From the NCBI RefSeq assembly GCF_900536025.1, contig NZ_UNOZ01000029.1, positions 114,905 to 178,904 of the forward strand: a stretch of 64,000 nt of DNA. Direction: 5' to 3'. Source of the DNA: Pseudomonas reidholzensis. Lineage in GTDB: Bacteria > Pseudomonadota > Gammaproteobacteria > Pseudomonadales > Pseudomonadaceae. Of the stretch, positions 8,751 to 17,669 are shown one piece after another. A program made the translations under genes and the position numbers. Position 1 is the first letter of the stretch; each line of letters starts with the position of its first letter. Below the pieces are notes generated by a model that was not told the origin of the DNA, searched no databases, and saw nothing but the letters and a program-made list of their open reading frames with translations.

Positions 8751-10448
8751 TCAGGCGATCTTCTTCAGGCCCTGTTTTTTCAGCTCTTCATCGCGCAGTT
8801 CGCGGCGCAGGATCTTGCCGACGTTGGTGGTCGGCAGCGCATCGCGGAACTCGATATAGCGCGGCACCTTGTAGCCAGTGACGTTGGCACGCATGTGCTC
8901 CATCACCTGCTCCTTGGTCAGGGTCATGCCTGGCTTGACCACGATGAACACCTTGATCAGCTCGCCCGACTTCTCGTCCGGTACGCCGATCGCCGCGCAC
9001 TGCAGCACGCCCGGCAGGCCGGCGAGCACGTCTTCGAGCTCGTTGGGGTACACGTTGAAGCCCGAGACCAGGATCATGTCCTTCTTGCGGTCGACGATGC
9101 GCATGTAGCCGTCAGGCTGGATCAAGGCGATGTCACCGGTCTTCAGCCAGCCGTCCTGATCGAGGATCTCGGCGGTGGCGTCTTCGCGCTGCCAGTAGCC
9201 CTTCATGACCTGCGGGCCCTTGACGCACAACTCGCCGACTTCACCCAGGCCGAGCTCGCGACCGCTGTCATCGATGACCTTGCACAGGGTCGACGGCACC
9301 GGGATGCCGATGGTGCCGACCTGGTTGGCCTCGGCCGGGTTGACCGCCGCCACCGGGCTGGTCTCGGTCATGCCGTAGCCTTCGCAGATGGCGCAGCCGG
9401 TCACGGTCTTCCAGCGTTCGGCCACGCTCAGTTGCAGGGCCATGCCACCGGACAGGGTGATCTTCAGCGCCGAGAAGTCGAGGGCGCGGAAGGCTTCGTT
9501 GTTGCACAGGGCGACAAACAGGGTGTTGAGGCCGACAAAGCCGCTGAACTTCCACTTGCCGAGCTCCTTGACCATCGCTGGCAAGTCACGCGGGTTGCTG
9601 ATCAGCACGTTGTGGTTGCCGATCAGCATCATCGCCATGCAATGGAAGGTAAAGGCATAGATGTGGTACAGCGGCAGCGGGGTGATGAGGATCTCGCAGC
9701 CTTCGTGCAGGTTCGCGCCCATCAGCGCGCGGCATTGCAGCATGTTGGCCACCAGGTTGCGGTGGGTCAGCATGGCGCCCTTGGCCACACCGGTGGTGCC
9801 ACCGGTATACTGCAGCACGGCGACGTCGTTGGGCTGCGGGTTGGCCTCGGTCACCGGTTGGCCGGCGCCTTTGGCCAGCGCATCGTTGAAGCGTACGGCC
9901 GTCGGCAGGTGGTAGGCCGGGACCATCTTCTTCACGTACTTGATGACGCTGTTGATCAGCAGGCGCTTGAGCGGTGGCAGCAGGTCGGCCACTTCGGTGA
10001 CGATGATGTGCTTGACCTGGGTCTTGGGCACGACCTTCTCGGCCAGGTGGGCCATGTTGGCCAGGCACACCAGGGCCTTGGCGCCGGAATCGTTGAACTG
10101 GTGTTCCATCTCCCGCGCGGTATACAGCGGGTTGGTGTTGACCACGATCAGCCCGGCGCGCATGGCACCGAACACGGCAACGGGATATTGCAGGACATTG
10201 GGCAGTTGCACCGCAATCCGATCGCCCGGCTTGAGGTCGGTATGCTGTTGCAGCCAAGCGGCAAAGGCACCCGACAAGGCGTACAGCTCGCCATAGGTGA
10301 GGGTCTTGCCCAGGTTGCTAAAGGCGGGTTTATCGGCAAAGCGTTGGCAGGATTGCTTGAGCACTGCCTGGATATTGGGGAATTCGTCAGGATTGATTTC
10401 CGCCGTTATCCCGGCTGGGTACTTATCCTTCCAAAAATTTTCGATCAT
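8751..10448 (-). CDS. fadD1: Long-chain fatty acid-CoA ligase FadD1
   Basis: A 565-residue adenylate-forming enzyme that activates exogenous fatty acids to acyl-CoA at the inner membrane for beta-oxidation. Visible: the P-loop YTGGTTGVAKGA (about 214-225), YGMTETSP, and the fatty acyl-CoA synthetase signature DGWLKTGDIALIQPDGYMR followed by DRKKDMILVSGFNVYPNE. The start at 10448 (MIENFWKDKYPAG) was preferred over 10469 because GAAGGAG lies 8-9 bases before it. Length and neighbourhood match FadD1 of P. aeruginosa (PA3299), which lies directly downstream of fadD2 as here. The 278-bp gap to fadD2 suggests its own promoter. Confidence 0.93.
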   Translation of the reverse strand: MIENFWKDKYPAGITAEINPDEFPNIQAVLKQSCQRFADKPAFSNLGKTLTYGELYALSGAFAAWLQQHTDLKPGDRIAVQLPNVLQYPVAVFGAMRAGLIVVNTNPLYTAREMEHQFNDSGAKALVCLANMAHLAEKVVPKTQVKHIIVTEVADLLPPLKRLLINSVIKYVKKMVPAYHLPTAVRFNDALAKGAGQPVTEANPQPNDVAVLQYTGGTTGVAKGAMLTHRNLVANMLQCRALMGANLHEGCEILITPLPLYHIYAFTFHCMAMMLIGNHNVLISNPRDLPAMVKELGKWKFSGFVGLNTLFVALCNNEAFRALDFSALKITLSGGMALQLSVAERWKTVTGCAICEGYGMTETSPVAAVNPAEANQVGTIGIPVPSTLCKVIDDSGRELGLGEVGELCVKGPQVMKGYWQREDATAEILDQDGWLKTGDIALIQPDGYMRIVDRKKDMILVSGFNVYPNELEDVLAGLPGVLQCAAIGVPDEKSGELIKVFIVVKPGMTLTKEQVMEHMRANVTGYKVPRYIEFRDALPTTNVGKILRRELRDEELKKQGLKKIA

Positions 10449-10726
10449 GGAAGCCAACTCCTTCAGCAACAGCGAAATTCATCACGCGTTCATGCGTTTA
10501 TTATTGATATGAGAGAACGGTCCATTGCAAACCGTATCCTCTGAAAGCGGGCCGAGAGTAACAGCTTTACCAGGGGTCGCCTAGAGCCCAAAACGGGCTT
10601 TATGGTCACAATTATGACTCATTGAATATTATTGGTCATTTTTAGAGTTTTAACTTTAATCCCCCTTCTGCACGCCTGGAACAGCAGGCCAAAGCGCTCC
10701 GCGAGCGCCCTGGCTTGCCGCTGCCC

Positions 10727-12415
10727 TCACGCGATGTCGCGCAGTTCGCGGCGCAGGATCTTGCCGACCGGGGTCATGGGCAGCGAGTCGCGCAGCACGA
10801 TGTGCTTGGGCACCTTGTAGCCGGTGAAGTTGGCCTTGCAATAAGCCTTCAGCTCCTCGACGCTCACCCCGCCCTCGCGCGGCACGACGAACAGCTTCAC
10901 CGCCTCCCCCGAACGCTCGTCAGGCACGCCGATCGCCGCGCAGTTGGCCACCTGCGGGTGGCCCATGATCACGTCTTCGATTTCATTGGGGTACACGTTG
11001 AAGCCCGAGACGATGATCATGTCCTTCTTGCGATCGACGATGCGGGTGAAGCCATCGGGGTCGATCACCGCGATATCACCCGTCTTGAACCAGCCCTCGG
11101 CGTCCAGCGCCTGGGCAGTCGCCTCGGGCTGCTGCCAGTAGCCCTTCATGACCTGCGGCCCCTTGATGCACAGCTCACCGCGCTCGCCCAGGGCCAGCTC
11201 GTTGCCGTCGTCGTCGATCACCTTGAACGCCGTGCCCGCCACCGGAATACCCACGGTACCGATCCGCGCCAGCGCGCCATAGGGGTTGGTGCTGGCTACC
11301 GGGGAGGTCTCGGTCAGCCCGTAGCCTTCCACGATACGACAGCCCGTGAGGCTCTCCCAACGCTCGGCGGTGGCCTTGACCAGCGCGGTGCCGCCCGAGT
11401 TGGTGACCTTCAGCGCTGAGAAATCCAGCGACTTGAAGCCCGGGTGATCCATCAACGCGACGAACAGGGTATTGAGGCCGATCAGCGCCGAGAAGCGCCA
11501 CTTGCCGAGCTCCTTGATAAAGCCGGAAATATCCCGCGGGTTGGTGATCAGCACGTTGTGGTTGCCGGTGACCATCATGCACATGCAGTTCGCCGTAAAC
11601 GCATAGATGTGGTAGAGCGGCAGCGGCGCGATCATCACCTCCTGGCCGTCCTTGAGCAGCTTCTGCCCGTCTGGCCCGTGCTGGGAGAAGCACGCCAGCA
11701 CCTGCAGCATGTTCGCCACCAGGTTGGCGTGGGTGAGCATCGCGCCCTTGGCCAGGCCGGTGGTGCCGCCGGTGTACTGCAGCACGGCGATGTCGTCGAG
11801 GTTCAGTTCCACCGGCTTGTGCGTCAGGCCCCTGCCCTCGCGCAGCACCTGCTTGAAGGATATCGCCTGCGGCAGGTGATAGGCCGGGACCATCTTCTTC
11901 ACCTTGTCGACCAGGGTGTTGACCAGCCAGCCCTTGGCGGTCGGCAGCAGGTCGCCCATCTTCGCCTCGATCAGGTAGTCGATGCCGGTCTCGGGCAGCA
12001 CCTCCTGGACGCGCTTGCCGAACATGTTGAGGTAGACCAGCGCGCGAACCCCGGAGTCCTTGAACTGGTGGCGCATCTCGCGCTCGGTGTACAGCGGGTT
12101 GGTGTTGACCACGATCAGGCCGGCGCGCAGCGCGCCGAACACGGCGATCGGATACTGCAGGACATTGGGCATCTGCACCGCGATGCGATCACCCGGCTTC
12201 AGGTCAGTGTGCTGCTGCAGCCAGGCGGCAAACGCCGCCGAGTGCCGCTCGAGCTCGGCGTAACTGAGGGTCACGCCGAGGTTGCTGAAGGCCGGGCGGT
12301 CGGCAAAGCGCTTGCAGGAGCGCTCGAACACCTCGACCACCGAGCGATAGGCATGGATATCGATGGTTGAAGGCACGCCCGCCGGGCGCTTGTCATTCCA
12401 GAAGTCGGCTTGCAT
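10727..12415 (-). CDS. fadD2: Long-chain fatty acid-CoA ligase FadD2
   Basis: A 562-residue paralogue of FadD1 and the second gene of the conserved tandem. The same motifs are present: YTGGTTGLAKGA (P-loop), YGLTETSP and EGWFKTGDIAVIDPDGFTR with DRKKDMIIVSGFNVYPNE. The two proteins align over their full length and probably differ in chain-length preference and induction. In P. aeruginosa FadD1 and FadD2 are reported to prefer longer and shorter chains respectively. The ATG at 12415 follows AGAGGAACAACAATAA. Divergently, 203 bp away, starts an alpha/beta hydrolase gene. Confidence 0.93.
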   Translation of the reverse strand: MQADFWNDKRPAGVPSTIDIHAYRSVVEVFERSCKRFADRPAFSNLGVTLSYAELERHSAAFAAWLQQHTDLKPGDRIAVQMPNVLQYPIAVFGALRAGLIVVNTNPLYTEREMRHQFKDSGVRALVYLNMFGKRVQEVLPETGIDYLIEAKMGDLLPTAKGWLVNTLVDKVKKMVPAYHLPQAISFKQVLREGRGLTHKPVELNLDDIAVLQYTGGTTGLAKGAMLTHANLVANMLQVLACFSQHGPDGQKLLKDGQEVMIAPLPLYHIYAFTANCMCMMVTGNHNVLITNPRDISGFIKELGKWRFSALIGLNTLFVALMDHPGFKSLDFSALKVTNSGGTALVKATAERWESLTGCRIVEGYGLTETSPVASTNPYGALARIGTVGIPVAGTAFKVIDDDGNELALGERGELCIKGPQVMKGYWQQPEATAQALDAEGWFKTGDIAVIDPDGFTRIVDRKKDMIIVSGFNVYPNEIEDVIMGHPQVANCAAIGVPDERSGEAVKLFVVPREGGVSVEELKAYCKANFTGYKVPKHIVLRDSLPMTPVGKILRRELRDIA

Positions 12416-12618
12416 TTATTGTTGTTCCTCTTTGCCTGGAGCGTCCTTGACCTGATTGCCAATCGGCAAAAAGGGGTTCAGCCGACGTTAGCAGGTAACC
12501 CGGAGGTGGCAAACACGCCAATGGCCGCCATTAACATCGTGAATCTTATTTGTGCCCTTCCTGCAATCTCGCGGATTGTGCATACACTGTCTGCGAACCT
12601 GCGCGCAAAGGACCCGCC

Positions 12619-13563
12619 ATGCCCCATGACGCCTTCTGGCTGCCCGCCAGCGAGCATTGCAGCCTGTATGTCCACCAGTGGTTGCCGAGCACCCCGGTCA
12701 AGGCCGTGGTGCTGCTGGCCCACGGCATGGCCGAGCACGCCGGGCGCTACCAGCGCCTCGGCCACGCCCTCAGCGATGCCGGCTTTGCGCTGATCGGTGC
12801 CGACCAGCGCGGGCATGGCCGCACCGCCGAGCTGGGCCGCCTCGGCCTGTTTGCCCGCCAGCATGGCTGGAATGCCGTGGTCAACGACCTTGGCCTGCTC
12901 AGCCAGCACATCGGCCAGACCTTTCCGGCGACGCCGGTGTTCCTGTTCGGCCACAGCATGGGCAGCTACATCGCCCAGGCGTACCTGCTGCACCACAGCG
13001 CCAGCGTCCAGGGGGCGATTCTCAGTGGCTCGAATTTCCAGCCGCCCGCGCTGTACCGGGCGGCGGCGGCGATCGCCCGGGTCGAAGCCTGGCGCCAGGG
13101 CGCACTGGGCAAGAGCGCGCTGATCGAATGGCTGTCGTTCGGCACGTTCAACAACGCCTTCAAGCCGACCCGCACCGCGTTCGACTGGCTGAGCCGCGAC
13201 CCGGCCGAGGTCGACAAGTACATCGCCGACCCGCTGTGCGGCTTTCGCTGCAGCAACCAGTTGTGGCTCGACCTGCTGCAGGGCCTGGCGCAGATCAGCC
13301 GGCCGCACAACCTTGCGCAGATCGATCCGAACCTGCCGATGCTGGTAATCGGCGGCGAATGTGATCCGGTGAGTGCCGGCAAGCGTCTCACCCATCTGGC
13401 CGCCGCCCTGAGCGCGACCGGCAACCGCAATGTGCAGCTGCGCCTGTATCCGCAGGCACGCCATGAGCTGCTCAACGAAACCAATCGCGACGAGGTCTGC
13501 GCCGATATCCTCGGCTGGCTCGAGCAGGCGCTGGCCCTTGGCCGCCCTGCCCGCAGTGAATGA
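12619..13563 (+). CDS. Alpha/beta hydrolase (serine aminopeptidase S33 / monoglyceride-lipase-like)
   Basis: A 314-residue soluble hydrolase. The fold is clear from LLAHGMAEHAGRY (oxyanion region, 33-44), ADQRGHGRT (61-69), the nucleophile elbow GHSMGS with Ser113, an acidic residue in GGECDPVS, and the catalytic His in YPQARHELLNE. Members act as lysophospholipases or monoacylglycerol lipases, releasing free fatty acids. Its conserved place beside fadD2 (divergent) and phaJ suggests that it supplies fatty acids to this pathway, an inference from context. AAAGGA sits just before the ATG at 12619. In-frame sequence upstream to 12550 is not a plausible N-terminus. Confidence 0.85.
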   Translation: MPHDAFWLPASEHCSLYVHQWLPSTPVKAVVLLAHGMAEHAGRYQRLGHALSDAGFALIGADQRGHGRTAELGRLGLFARQHGWNAVVNDLGLLSQHIGQTFPATPVFLFGHSMGSYIAQAYLLHHSASVQGAILSGSNFQPPALYRAAAAIARVEAWRQGALGKSALIEWLSFGTFNNAFKPTRTAFDWLSRDPAEVDKYIADPLCGFRCSNQLWLDLLQGLAQISRPHNLAQIDPNLPMLVIGGECDPVSAGKRLTHLAAALSATGNRNVQLRLYPQARHELLNETNRDEVCADILGWLEQALALGRPARSE

Positions 13564-13596
13564 TAGGCACGCCCGTCCGCCAATAAGGAAGCCCTG

Positions 13597-14067
13597 ATGA
13601 CCCAGGTCACCAACACCCCCTACGAAGCCCTCGAAGTGGGCCAGACCGCCACATTCGAGAAGTCCGTGGAAGAACGCGATATCCAGCTGTTCGCCGCGAT
13701 GTCGGGTGACCACAACCCGGTGCACCTGGACGCCGAGTTTGCCGCCAAGAGCATGTTCCGCGAGCGTATTGCCCATGGCATGTTCAGCGGCGCGCTGATC
13801 AGTGCCGCCGTGGCCTGCACCCTGCCGGGCCCGGGCACCATCTACCTGGGCCAGCAGATGAGCTTCCAGAAGCCGGTGAAGATCGGCGACACCCTGACCG
13901 TGCGCCTGGAAGTGCTGGAAAAGCTGCCCAAGTTCAAGGTGCGTATCGCCACCAACGTGTTCAACCAGAACGGTGAGCAGGTAGTCGCGGGTGAGGCCGA
14001 GATCCTGGCACCGCGCAAGCAGCAGACCGTTGAACTGGTGTCGCCGCCGAACTTCGTCGCCAGCTGA
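13597..14067 (+). CDS. phaJ1: (R)-specific enoyl-CoA hydratase PhaJ1 (MaoC-like)
   Basis: A 156-residue single hot-dog domain protein. The hydratase 2 motif is complete: FAAMSGDHNPVHLDAEFA with catalytic Asp38 and His43, followed by RIAHGMFSGALIS. It hydrates trans-2-enoyl-CoA from beta-oxidation to (R)-3-hydroxyacyl-CoA, the monomer for medium-chain-length polyhydroxyalkanoate. The length equals that of P. aeruginosa PhaJ1, and its position after the hydrolase and fadD genes matches that species. The gene follows the hydrolase by 33 bases with GGAAG before the ATG, so the two are probably co-transcribed. REP sequences follow the stop. Confidence 0.85.
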   Translation: MTQVTNTPYEALEVGQTATFEKSVEERDIQLFAAMSGDHNPVHLDAEFAAKSMFRERIAHGMFSGALISAAVACTLPGPGTIYLGQQMSFQKPVKIGDTLTVRLEVLEKLPKFKVRIATNVFNQNGEQVVAGEAEILAPRKQQTVELVSPPNFVAS

Positions 14068-14090
14068 GTCCTGCAGCAGCAGGCCCGACC

Positions 14091-14196
14091 TCATCGCGGG
14101 GCAAGTCGCACCGCCGCTCCCACAGGTTTGACGTAGTGCTCAACATTTGGGTAACGCGAGGATCCTGTGGGAGCGGGCTTGCCCCGCGAAGAGGCC
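14091..14196. repeat. Inverted REP pair, left arm degenerate
   Basis: The right arm (14165-14190, CTGTGGGAGCGGGCTTGCCC then CGCG) is intact. The left arm (14094-14127) reads TCGCGGGGCAAGTCGCACCG before CCGCTCCCACAGG, so its internal palindrome is disrupted by a few altered bases. It separates the convergent phaJ and ECF sigma genes. Confidence 0.8.
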
Positions 14197-14215
14197 ACAG
14201 CTGACACCCAGCAAA

Positions 14216-15448
14216 TCATCCCAACTCACCAAGCCGTCGTTCGATGTGCCGCCGCTCAGGCCCCTGCCGGGTCAGCGCCAGCGCCTGTCGCCAAGCCTCA
14301 CTTGCCTGCTCGACCCGCCCCAACTGCCCCAGCAGCTCGCCCCTGGCAGCATGGGCCAGGTGATAATCAAGCAACTCCCCTCGCGCCAAAATCGCTTCAA
14401 CCGCCGCCAACCCCACCTGCGCCCCATCCCGCTTGGCCAACGCCACCGCCCGGTTGAGTTCGACCACCGGCGAAGGCCAGTGCCGCTGCAACAGGTCATA
14501 CAGCCCAACGATCTCTGCCCAGTCGGTCTCCTCGGCCCGCGCCGCCTCGGCATGCACCGCCGCAATCGCCGCCTGCACGCTGTACATCCCCAGCTGACCA
14601 CTGCGCAGCGCCTGCTGCACCAGCTGACACCCCTCGGCGATCTGCGGGTGATGCCACAACGTGCGGTCCTGCTGGTCGAGCAACACCAACTCGCCCTCGG
14701 CATCGGTGCGCGCGCGTTGACGCGAAGCCTGCAGCAGCATCAGCGCCAACAACCCCAGCACCTCTGGGTCGGGCAACAACTGGGCGAGCAGACGCCCCAG
14801 GCGGATGGCCTCGTCGCACAGTTCGGCCTGCACCAGGTCCTCGCCCGAAGACGCCGAATAGCCTTCGTTGAACACCAGGTAGATCACCCGCAACACGCTT
14901 TCCAGGCGCTCCGGCAACTCGGCCAGCTCCGGCACTTGGTAGGGAATTCGCGCATCGCGAATCTTCGCCTTGGCGCGGACGATGCGCTGAGCGATGGTCG
15001 CCGGGCTTTGCAGGAAGGCGCGCGCGATCTGTTCAGTGGTCAGGTCGCAGACTTCGCGCAGGGTCAGCGGCACCTGGGCATCGGCCGCCAGCGCCGGGTG
15101 GCAGCAGGTGAAGATCAGCCGCAGGCGGTCGTCGCTCAACAGTTCCTCCTCACTCGGGTCACCGCCCTCACTGTCCAGCAGCATGATCAGGTCCGCCTGG
15201 GAACGGTCGAAGCGCGCCCGCCGGCGCAACGCGTCAATCGCCTTGAAGCGACCCGCGGATACCAGCCAGGCGCGCGGATTGGCGGGGACACCATCACGCT
15301 GCCAACGCTCCACGGCGATGAAGAAGGCGTCGTGCATGGCTTCCTCGGCCAGGTCGAAATCGCCCAGCAGGCGGATCAAGGTGGCCAGGATCCGCCGCGA
15401 GTCACGCCGGTAGACCGCCTCCACCTGCTCGCGCAACGCCGCCGGCAT
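14216..15448 (-). CDS. ECF42-type RNA polymerase sigma factor with long C-terminal extension
   Basis: A 410-residue protein. Sigma regions 2 and 4 occupy about 1-180 (LAEEAMHDAFFIAVERWQRDG in region 2; LTLREVCDLTTEQIARAFL in region 4). The remainder is a helical repeat-like extension, a DUF6596/TPR type, ending in HAARGELLGQLGRVEQASEA. Ordinary ECF sigmas are about 180 aa; this long tail and the neighbouring DGPF gene define the ECF42 group, which has no anti-sigma factor and is thought to be controlled through the extension. The start codon overlaps the stop of the upstream SRPBCC gene by one base (TGATG), indicating translational coupling. It is the last gene of a four-gene operon. Confidence 0.88.
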   Translation of the reverse strand: MPAALREQVEAVYRRDSRRILATLIRLLGDFDLAEEAMHDAFFIAVERWQRDGVPANPRAWLVSAGRFKAIDALRRRARFDRSQADLIMLLDSEGGDPSEEELLSDDRLRLIFTCCHPALAADAQVPLTLREVCDLTTEQIARAFLQSPATIAQRIVRAKAKIRDARIPYQVPELAELPERLESVLRVIYLVFNEGYSASSGEDLVQAELCDEAIRLGRLLAQLLPDPEVLGLLALMLLQASRQRARTDAEGELVLLDQQDRTLWHHPQIAEGCQLVQQALRSGQLGMYSVQAAIAAVHAEAARAEETDWAEIVGLYDLLQRHWPSPVVELNRAVALAKRDGAQVGLAAVEAILARGELLDYHLAHAARGELLGQLGRVEQASEAWRQALALTRQGPERRHIERRLGELG

Positions 15449-15939
15449 CAGTCGGGCATCCGCTGGGTGACCACCTCCACGAGGCGGTCCAGGCTCTCGC
15501 CCCAGCCCTGATGAAAGCCCATTTCTTCATGGGCGCGGCAATCGCTGGCGCTCCAGTGCCAGGCACGGGCGGTGTAGCGGGTCTTGCCGTGTTCTTCGTC
15601 GAAGGTCACCACGGCGGTCATGAAAGGCTTGTCTGACGGCACCCAACCCGGCTTGAAGGCATCGGTGAATACCAGCCGGCGCGGTGCGGCGATCTCCAGG
15701 AACACCCCCTGGTTGTTGTATTCGGTGCCGTCAGGGGCACGCATCAGGGTGCGGAACAGGCCGCCGACCCACAGTTGCATTTCGCATTCCGGGGTGGTCA
15801 TGCCGTGGGGTCCCCACCACTGCATGAGCCACTCGGGCTCGCTCCAGGCGCGAAATACCTTGGCCGGCGGGGCGTCGATCAGTCGACTGATGGACAGTTC
15901 ATGCTGCGCCGGTCCGTGGCCAGGTTGAGCGAGGGTCAT
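15448..15939 (-). CDS. SRPBCC (AHSA1-like) domain protein
   Basis: A 163-residue protein of the START-like ligand-binding fold. Typical segments are LSISRLIDAPPAKVFRAWSE at the N-terminus, WWGPHGMTTP, and EEMGFHQGWGESLDRLVEVV at the C-terminus. Such proteins bind hydrophobic ligands or act as small hydrolase-like factors. No specific activity can be read here. It lies between the YCII/DGPF gene (18 bases upstream) and the ECF42 sigma gene (one-base overlap), an arrangement common around ECF42 sigmas, which suggests that all are switched on together. Confidence 0.82.
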   Translation of the reverse strand: MTLAQPGHGPAQHELSISRLIDAPPAKVFRAWSEPEWLMQWWGPHGMTTPECEMQLWVGGLFRTLMRAPDGTEYNNQGVFLEIAAPRRLVFTDAFKPGWVPSDKPFMTAVVTFDEEHGKTRYTARAWHWSASDCRAHEEMGFHQGWGESLDRLVEVVTQRMPD

Positions 15940-15957
15940 TATTGTCGTGCTCCGCAG

Positions 15958-16302
15958 TCAGGGTTGCAGTTCGCGTACCGGGCGCACCTCGACACTGCCA
16001 ACCCGCGCGGCGGGAATGCCCTTGGCAATGTTCAGCGCTTCGTTGAGATCGCGCGCATCGACCAGGTAAAACCCGGCCAGCTGCTCCTTGGTCTCGGCGA
16101 AGGGCCCGTCGGTGAGGCTCATGCGGCCTGCCCGCACGCGTACGGTGGTGGCTGTCTGCACCGACTTGAGCGCCTCGGCCGCGAGCATGCGGCCGGAGCC
16201 GTGCAGCGATTCGGCGTACGCCATGCACTCGGCGTCGGCGGGGCTCTCCGGCAAGCTGTGCAGCAGCCCTTCGTCACAATAGACCAGGCACAGGTATTTC
16301 AT
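15958..16302 (-). CDS. YCII-related DGPF-domain protein
   Basis: A 114-residue protein of the YCII/DGPF family. The name-giving motif is intact (SLTDGPFAETKEQLAGFYLVD), preceded by the MKYLCLVYCDEG start and followed by the EVRPV C-terminus. DGPF proteins are the hallmark partners of ECF41/ECF42 sigma factors. Their biochemical role is unknown, though the fold is a dimeric ferredoxin-like barrel with a His/Asp pair. GGAG seven bases before the ATG fixes the start. It is the second gene of the operon, 57 bases after the SnoaL-like gene. Confidence 0.88.
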   Translation of the reverse strand: MKYLCLVYCDEGLLHSLPESPADAECMAYAESLHGSGRMLAAEALKSVQTATTVRVRAGRMSLTDGPFAETKEQLAGFYLVDARDLNEALNIAKGIPAARVGSVEVRPVRELQP

Positions 16303-16359
16303 GGTCGTCTCCAGCGCTTGCGCACAGTGCGTTTGGCGATAAACCGGGGGGTTTTCAGC

Positions 16360-16785
16360 TCAGGGCTTGAGGTCGAACAGAGCCTTCTGGGTTTCCATGT
16401 CGAACGGCGCCGACCAATGCTCGTGGATGACCTGCCAGTGCCCGGCCGAACGCCGGTAGCCGACGGTAGCGCGCATGAAGCCGCATTGGCTGTCATCGTC
16501 CGCCGGGCCGCAACGGTTGAGCCAGTGGGCCAGGCCGAGGTCGCCCTCGGCGTGCACGGTCAGTTGTTCCATCTCGAAGACCATCGGCCCGGTGCACATG
16601 CCCATGCACATCTGCCAATGCTCGCGGTAAACGGCCTTGCCCTTGAATTGCAGGGCCTTGATGGCGTCGAAGGCGACGATGTCGTCCGCATAAGGGGCGA
16701 CGATGGCGTCCACGTCGCGCTCGCGCACGGCCTGCATCCAGGTATCGATCAGTTGACGGAGCTCGGTTTCGGCTGAGGTGTTCAT
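16360..16785 (-). CDS. SnoaL-like / nuclear transport factor 2-fold protein
   Basis: A 141-residue cone-fold protein. The N-terminus (ELRQLIDTWMQAVRERDVDAIVAPYADDIVAFDAI) and the C-terminal GHWQVIHEHWSAPFD are typical of the DUF4440/SnoaL-like family, small enzymes or ligand-binding proteins. Specific function is unknown. As first gene of the ECF42 operon, it lies directly behind the sequence I propose as the ECF42 promoter (about 16837-16863). Confidence 0.82.
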   Translation of the reverse strand: MNTSAETELRQLIDTWMQAVRERDVDAIVAPYADDIVAFDAIKALQFKGKAVYREHWQMCMGMCTGPMVFEMEQLTVHAEGDLGLAHWLNRCGPADDDSQCGFMRATVGYRRSAGHWQVIHEHWSAPFDMETQKALFDLKP

Positions 16786-16836
16786 CGGTCGATTCTCGGC
16801 AACATGGCGCAGGTGTGTCCTACGCCTTCATTACTG

Positions 16837-16863
16837 GTCGAACGACACGCTGAGGAATCGACA
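16837..16863 (-). promoter_or_regulatory. Candidate ECF42 autoregulated promoter
   Basis: On the minus strand TGTCGA (16863-16858) is followed after 17 bases by CGAC (16840-16837), about 50 bases upstream of the first gene of the ECF42 operon. As I recall, ECF42 target promoters have TGTCGA as the -35 element and a CGA/CGTC-like -10 element. No such pair is visible in the 57-base gap before the DGPF gene, so the operon probably has this one promoter. Confidence 0.5.
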
Positions 16864-16939
16864 CACGCAGAGAAATAATCTGTGGATGTCGGACGTGTGG
16901 GCTAGCCGACAGCACCGGCCACGCACACCTGTTAGCCGG

Positions 16940-17584
16940 TTACAACGCCGGTGTGGCGAGGATGAACTCGCGGTAGCCGGACACGATCACGTAGACCGCG
17001 AAGTAACAGAAGATCGCCGCCGACAGCACATACGACCAGGTCAGCAAGCGGTCCCCCAACAGCCGCCCGCCATGGCTGGCGATACCGCAGATGCCCGCGC
17101 ACCAGACCAACCCTGCGGCAAAGAAACCGCTCAAGAACAGCCCTGCCTCGAGCAGGCTACCGCCGCCGGAGCGAGAGATCAGCACGCCACCGACCGCAGC
17201 GAACCAGAGAATCGCGGTGGGCGAAGACATCGCCAGAAAGATCCCGCGCAAGAACTCGCGCCATGCCGACTCGACCACCACCTCGGCCTGGGCATCCACG
17301 TGCCCACCCCGCCAGGCGGCCAGCATCATCTTCAGCGCAAACCACACCAGCAGCGCCGAGCCCCCTAGCCACAAGGTCCAGCGCACGGTCTCGAACTGCA
17401 GCAGCACGGTCATACCGGCCAATGCTGCAACCGCATAGAGCAAATCCCCCACACAGGTCCCCAACCCCAGCCAGAAACCCTGGAGGAAGCCACGCTGCAT
17501 GGCCAGGGTGATCATGGCGATATTGGCAATACCGATATCCAGGCACAGGGACAAGCTGAGGAGAAAACCGTTGGAAAAGGGCAT
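16940..17584 (-). CDS. LysE/RhtB family amino-acid exporter
   Basis: A 214-residue inner-membrane protein with about six hydrophobic segments, the size and layout of the LysE/RhtB family that exports amino acids or related metabolites. Characteristic parts are the N-terminal FLLSLSLCLDIGIANIAMI, GFLQGFWLGLGTCVGDLLYA and the central FLRGIFLAMSSPTAILWFAAVGG. The substrate is unknown. It stands alone, with its 3' end 77 bases from the ECF42 promoter candidate. The ribosome-binding site is weak (AATGAGACCCC before the ATG). Confidence 0.87.
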   Translation of the reverse strand: MPFSNGFLLSLSLCLDIGIANIAMITLAMQRGFLQGFWLGLGTCVGDLLYAVAALAGMTVLLQFETVRWTLWLGGSALLVWFALKMMLAAWRGGHVDAQAEVVVESAWREFLRGIFLAMSSPTAILWFAAVGGVLISRSGGGSLLEAGLFLSGFFAAGLVWCAGICGIASHGGRLLGDRLLTWSYVLSAAIFCYFAVYVIVSGYREFILATPAL

Positions 17585-17669
17585 GGGGTCTCATTAGCAA
17601 CGACGGAGAAGGACAGCCCATTATCATGCCAGAGCCGTAACCCTCTGTACTGCAAGAGATTGCCGTCTA

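Noticed and set aside
10573..10600. Short hairpin AGCCC/GGGCT between fadD2 and fadD1 considered as a terminator
   Set aside because: The stem is only five base pairs and no T-run follows on the minus strand, so termination there is not supported.
12478..14094. Long minus-strand frame opposite the hydrolase and phaJ genes
   Set aside because: Both plus-strand genes have intact catalytic motifs and ribosome-binding sites; the antisense product has none.
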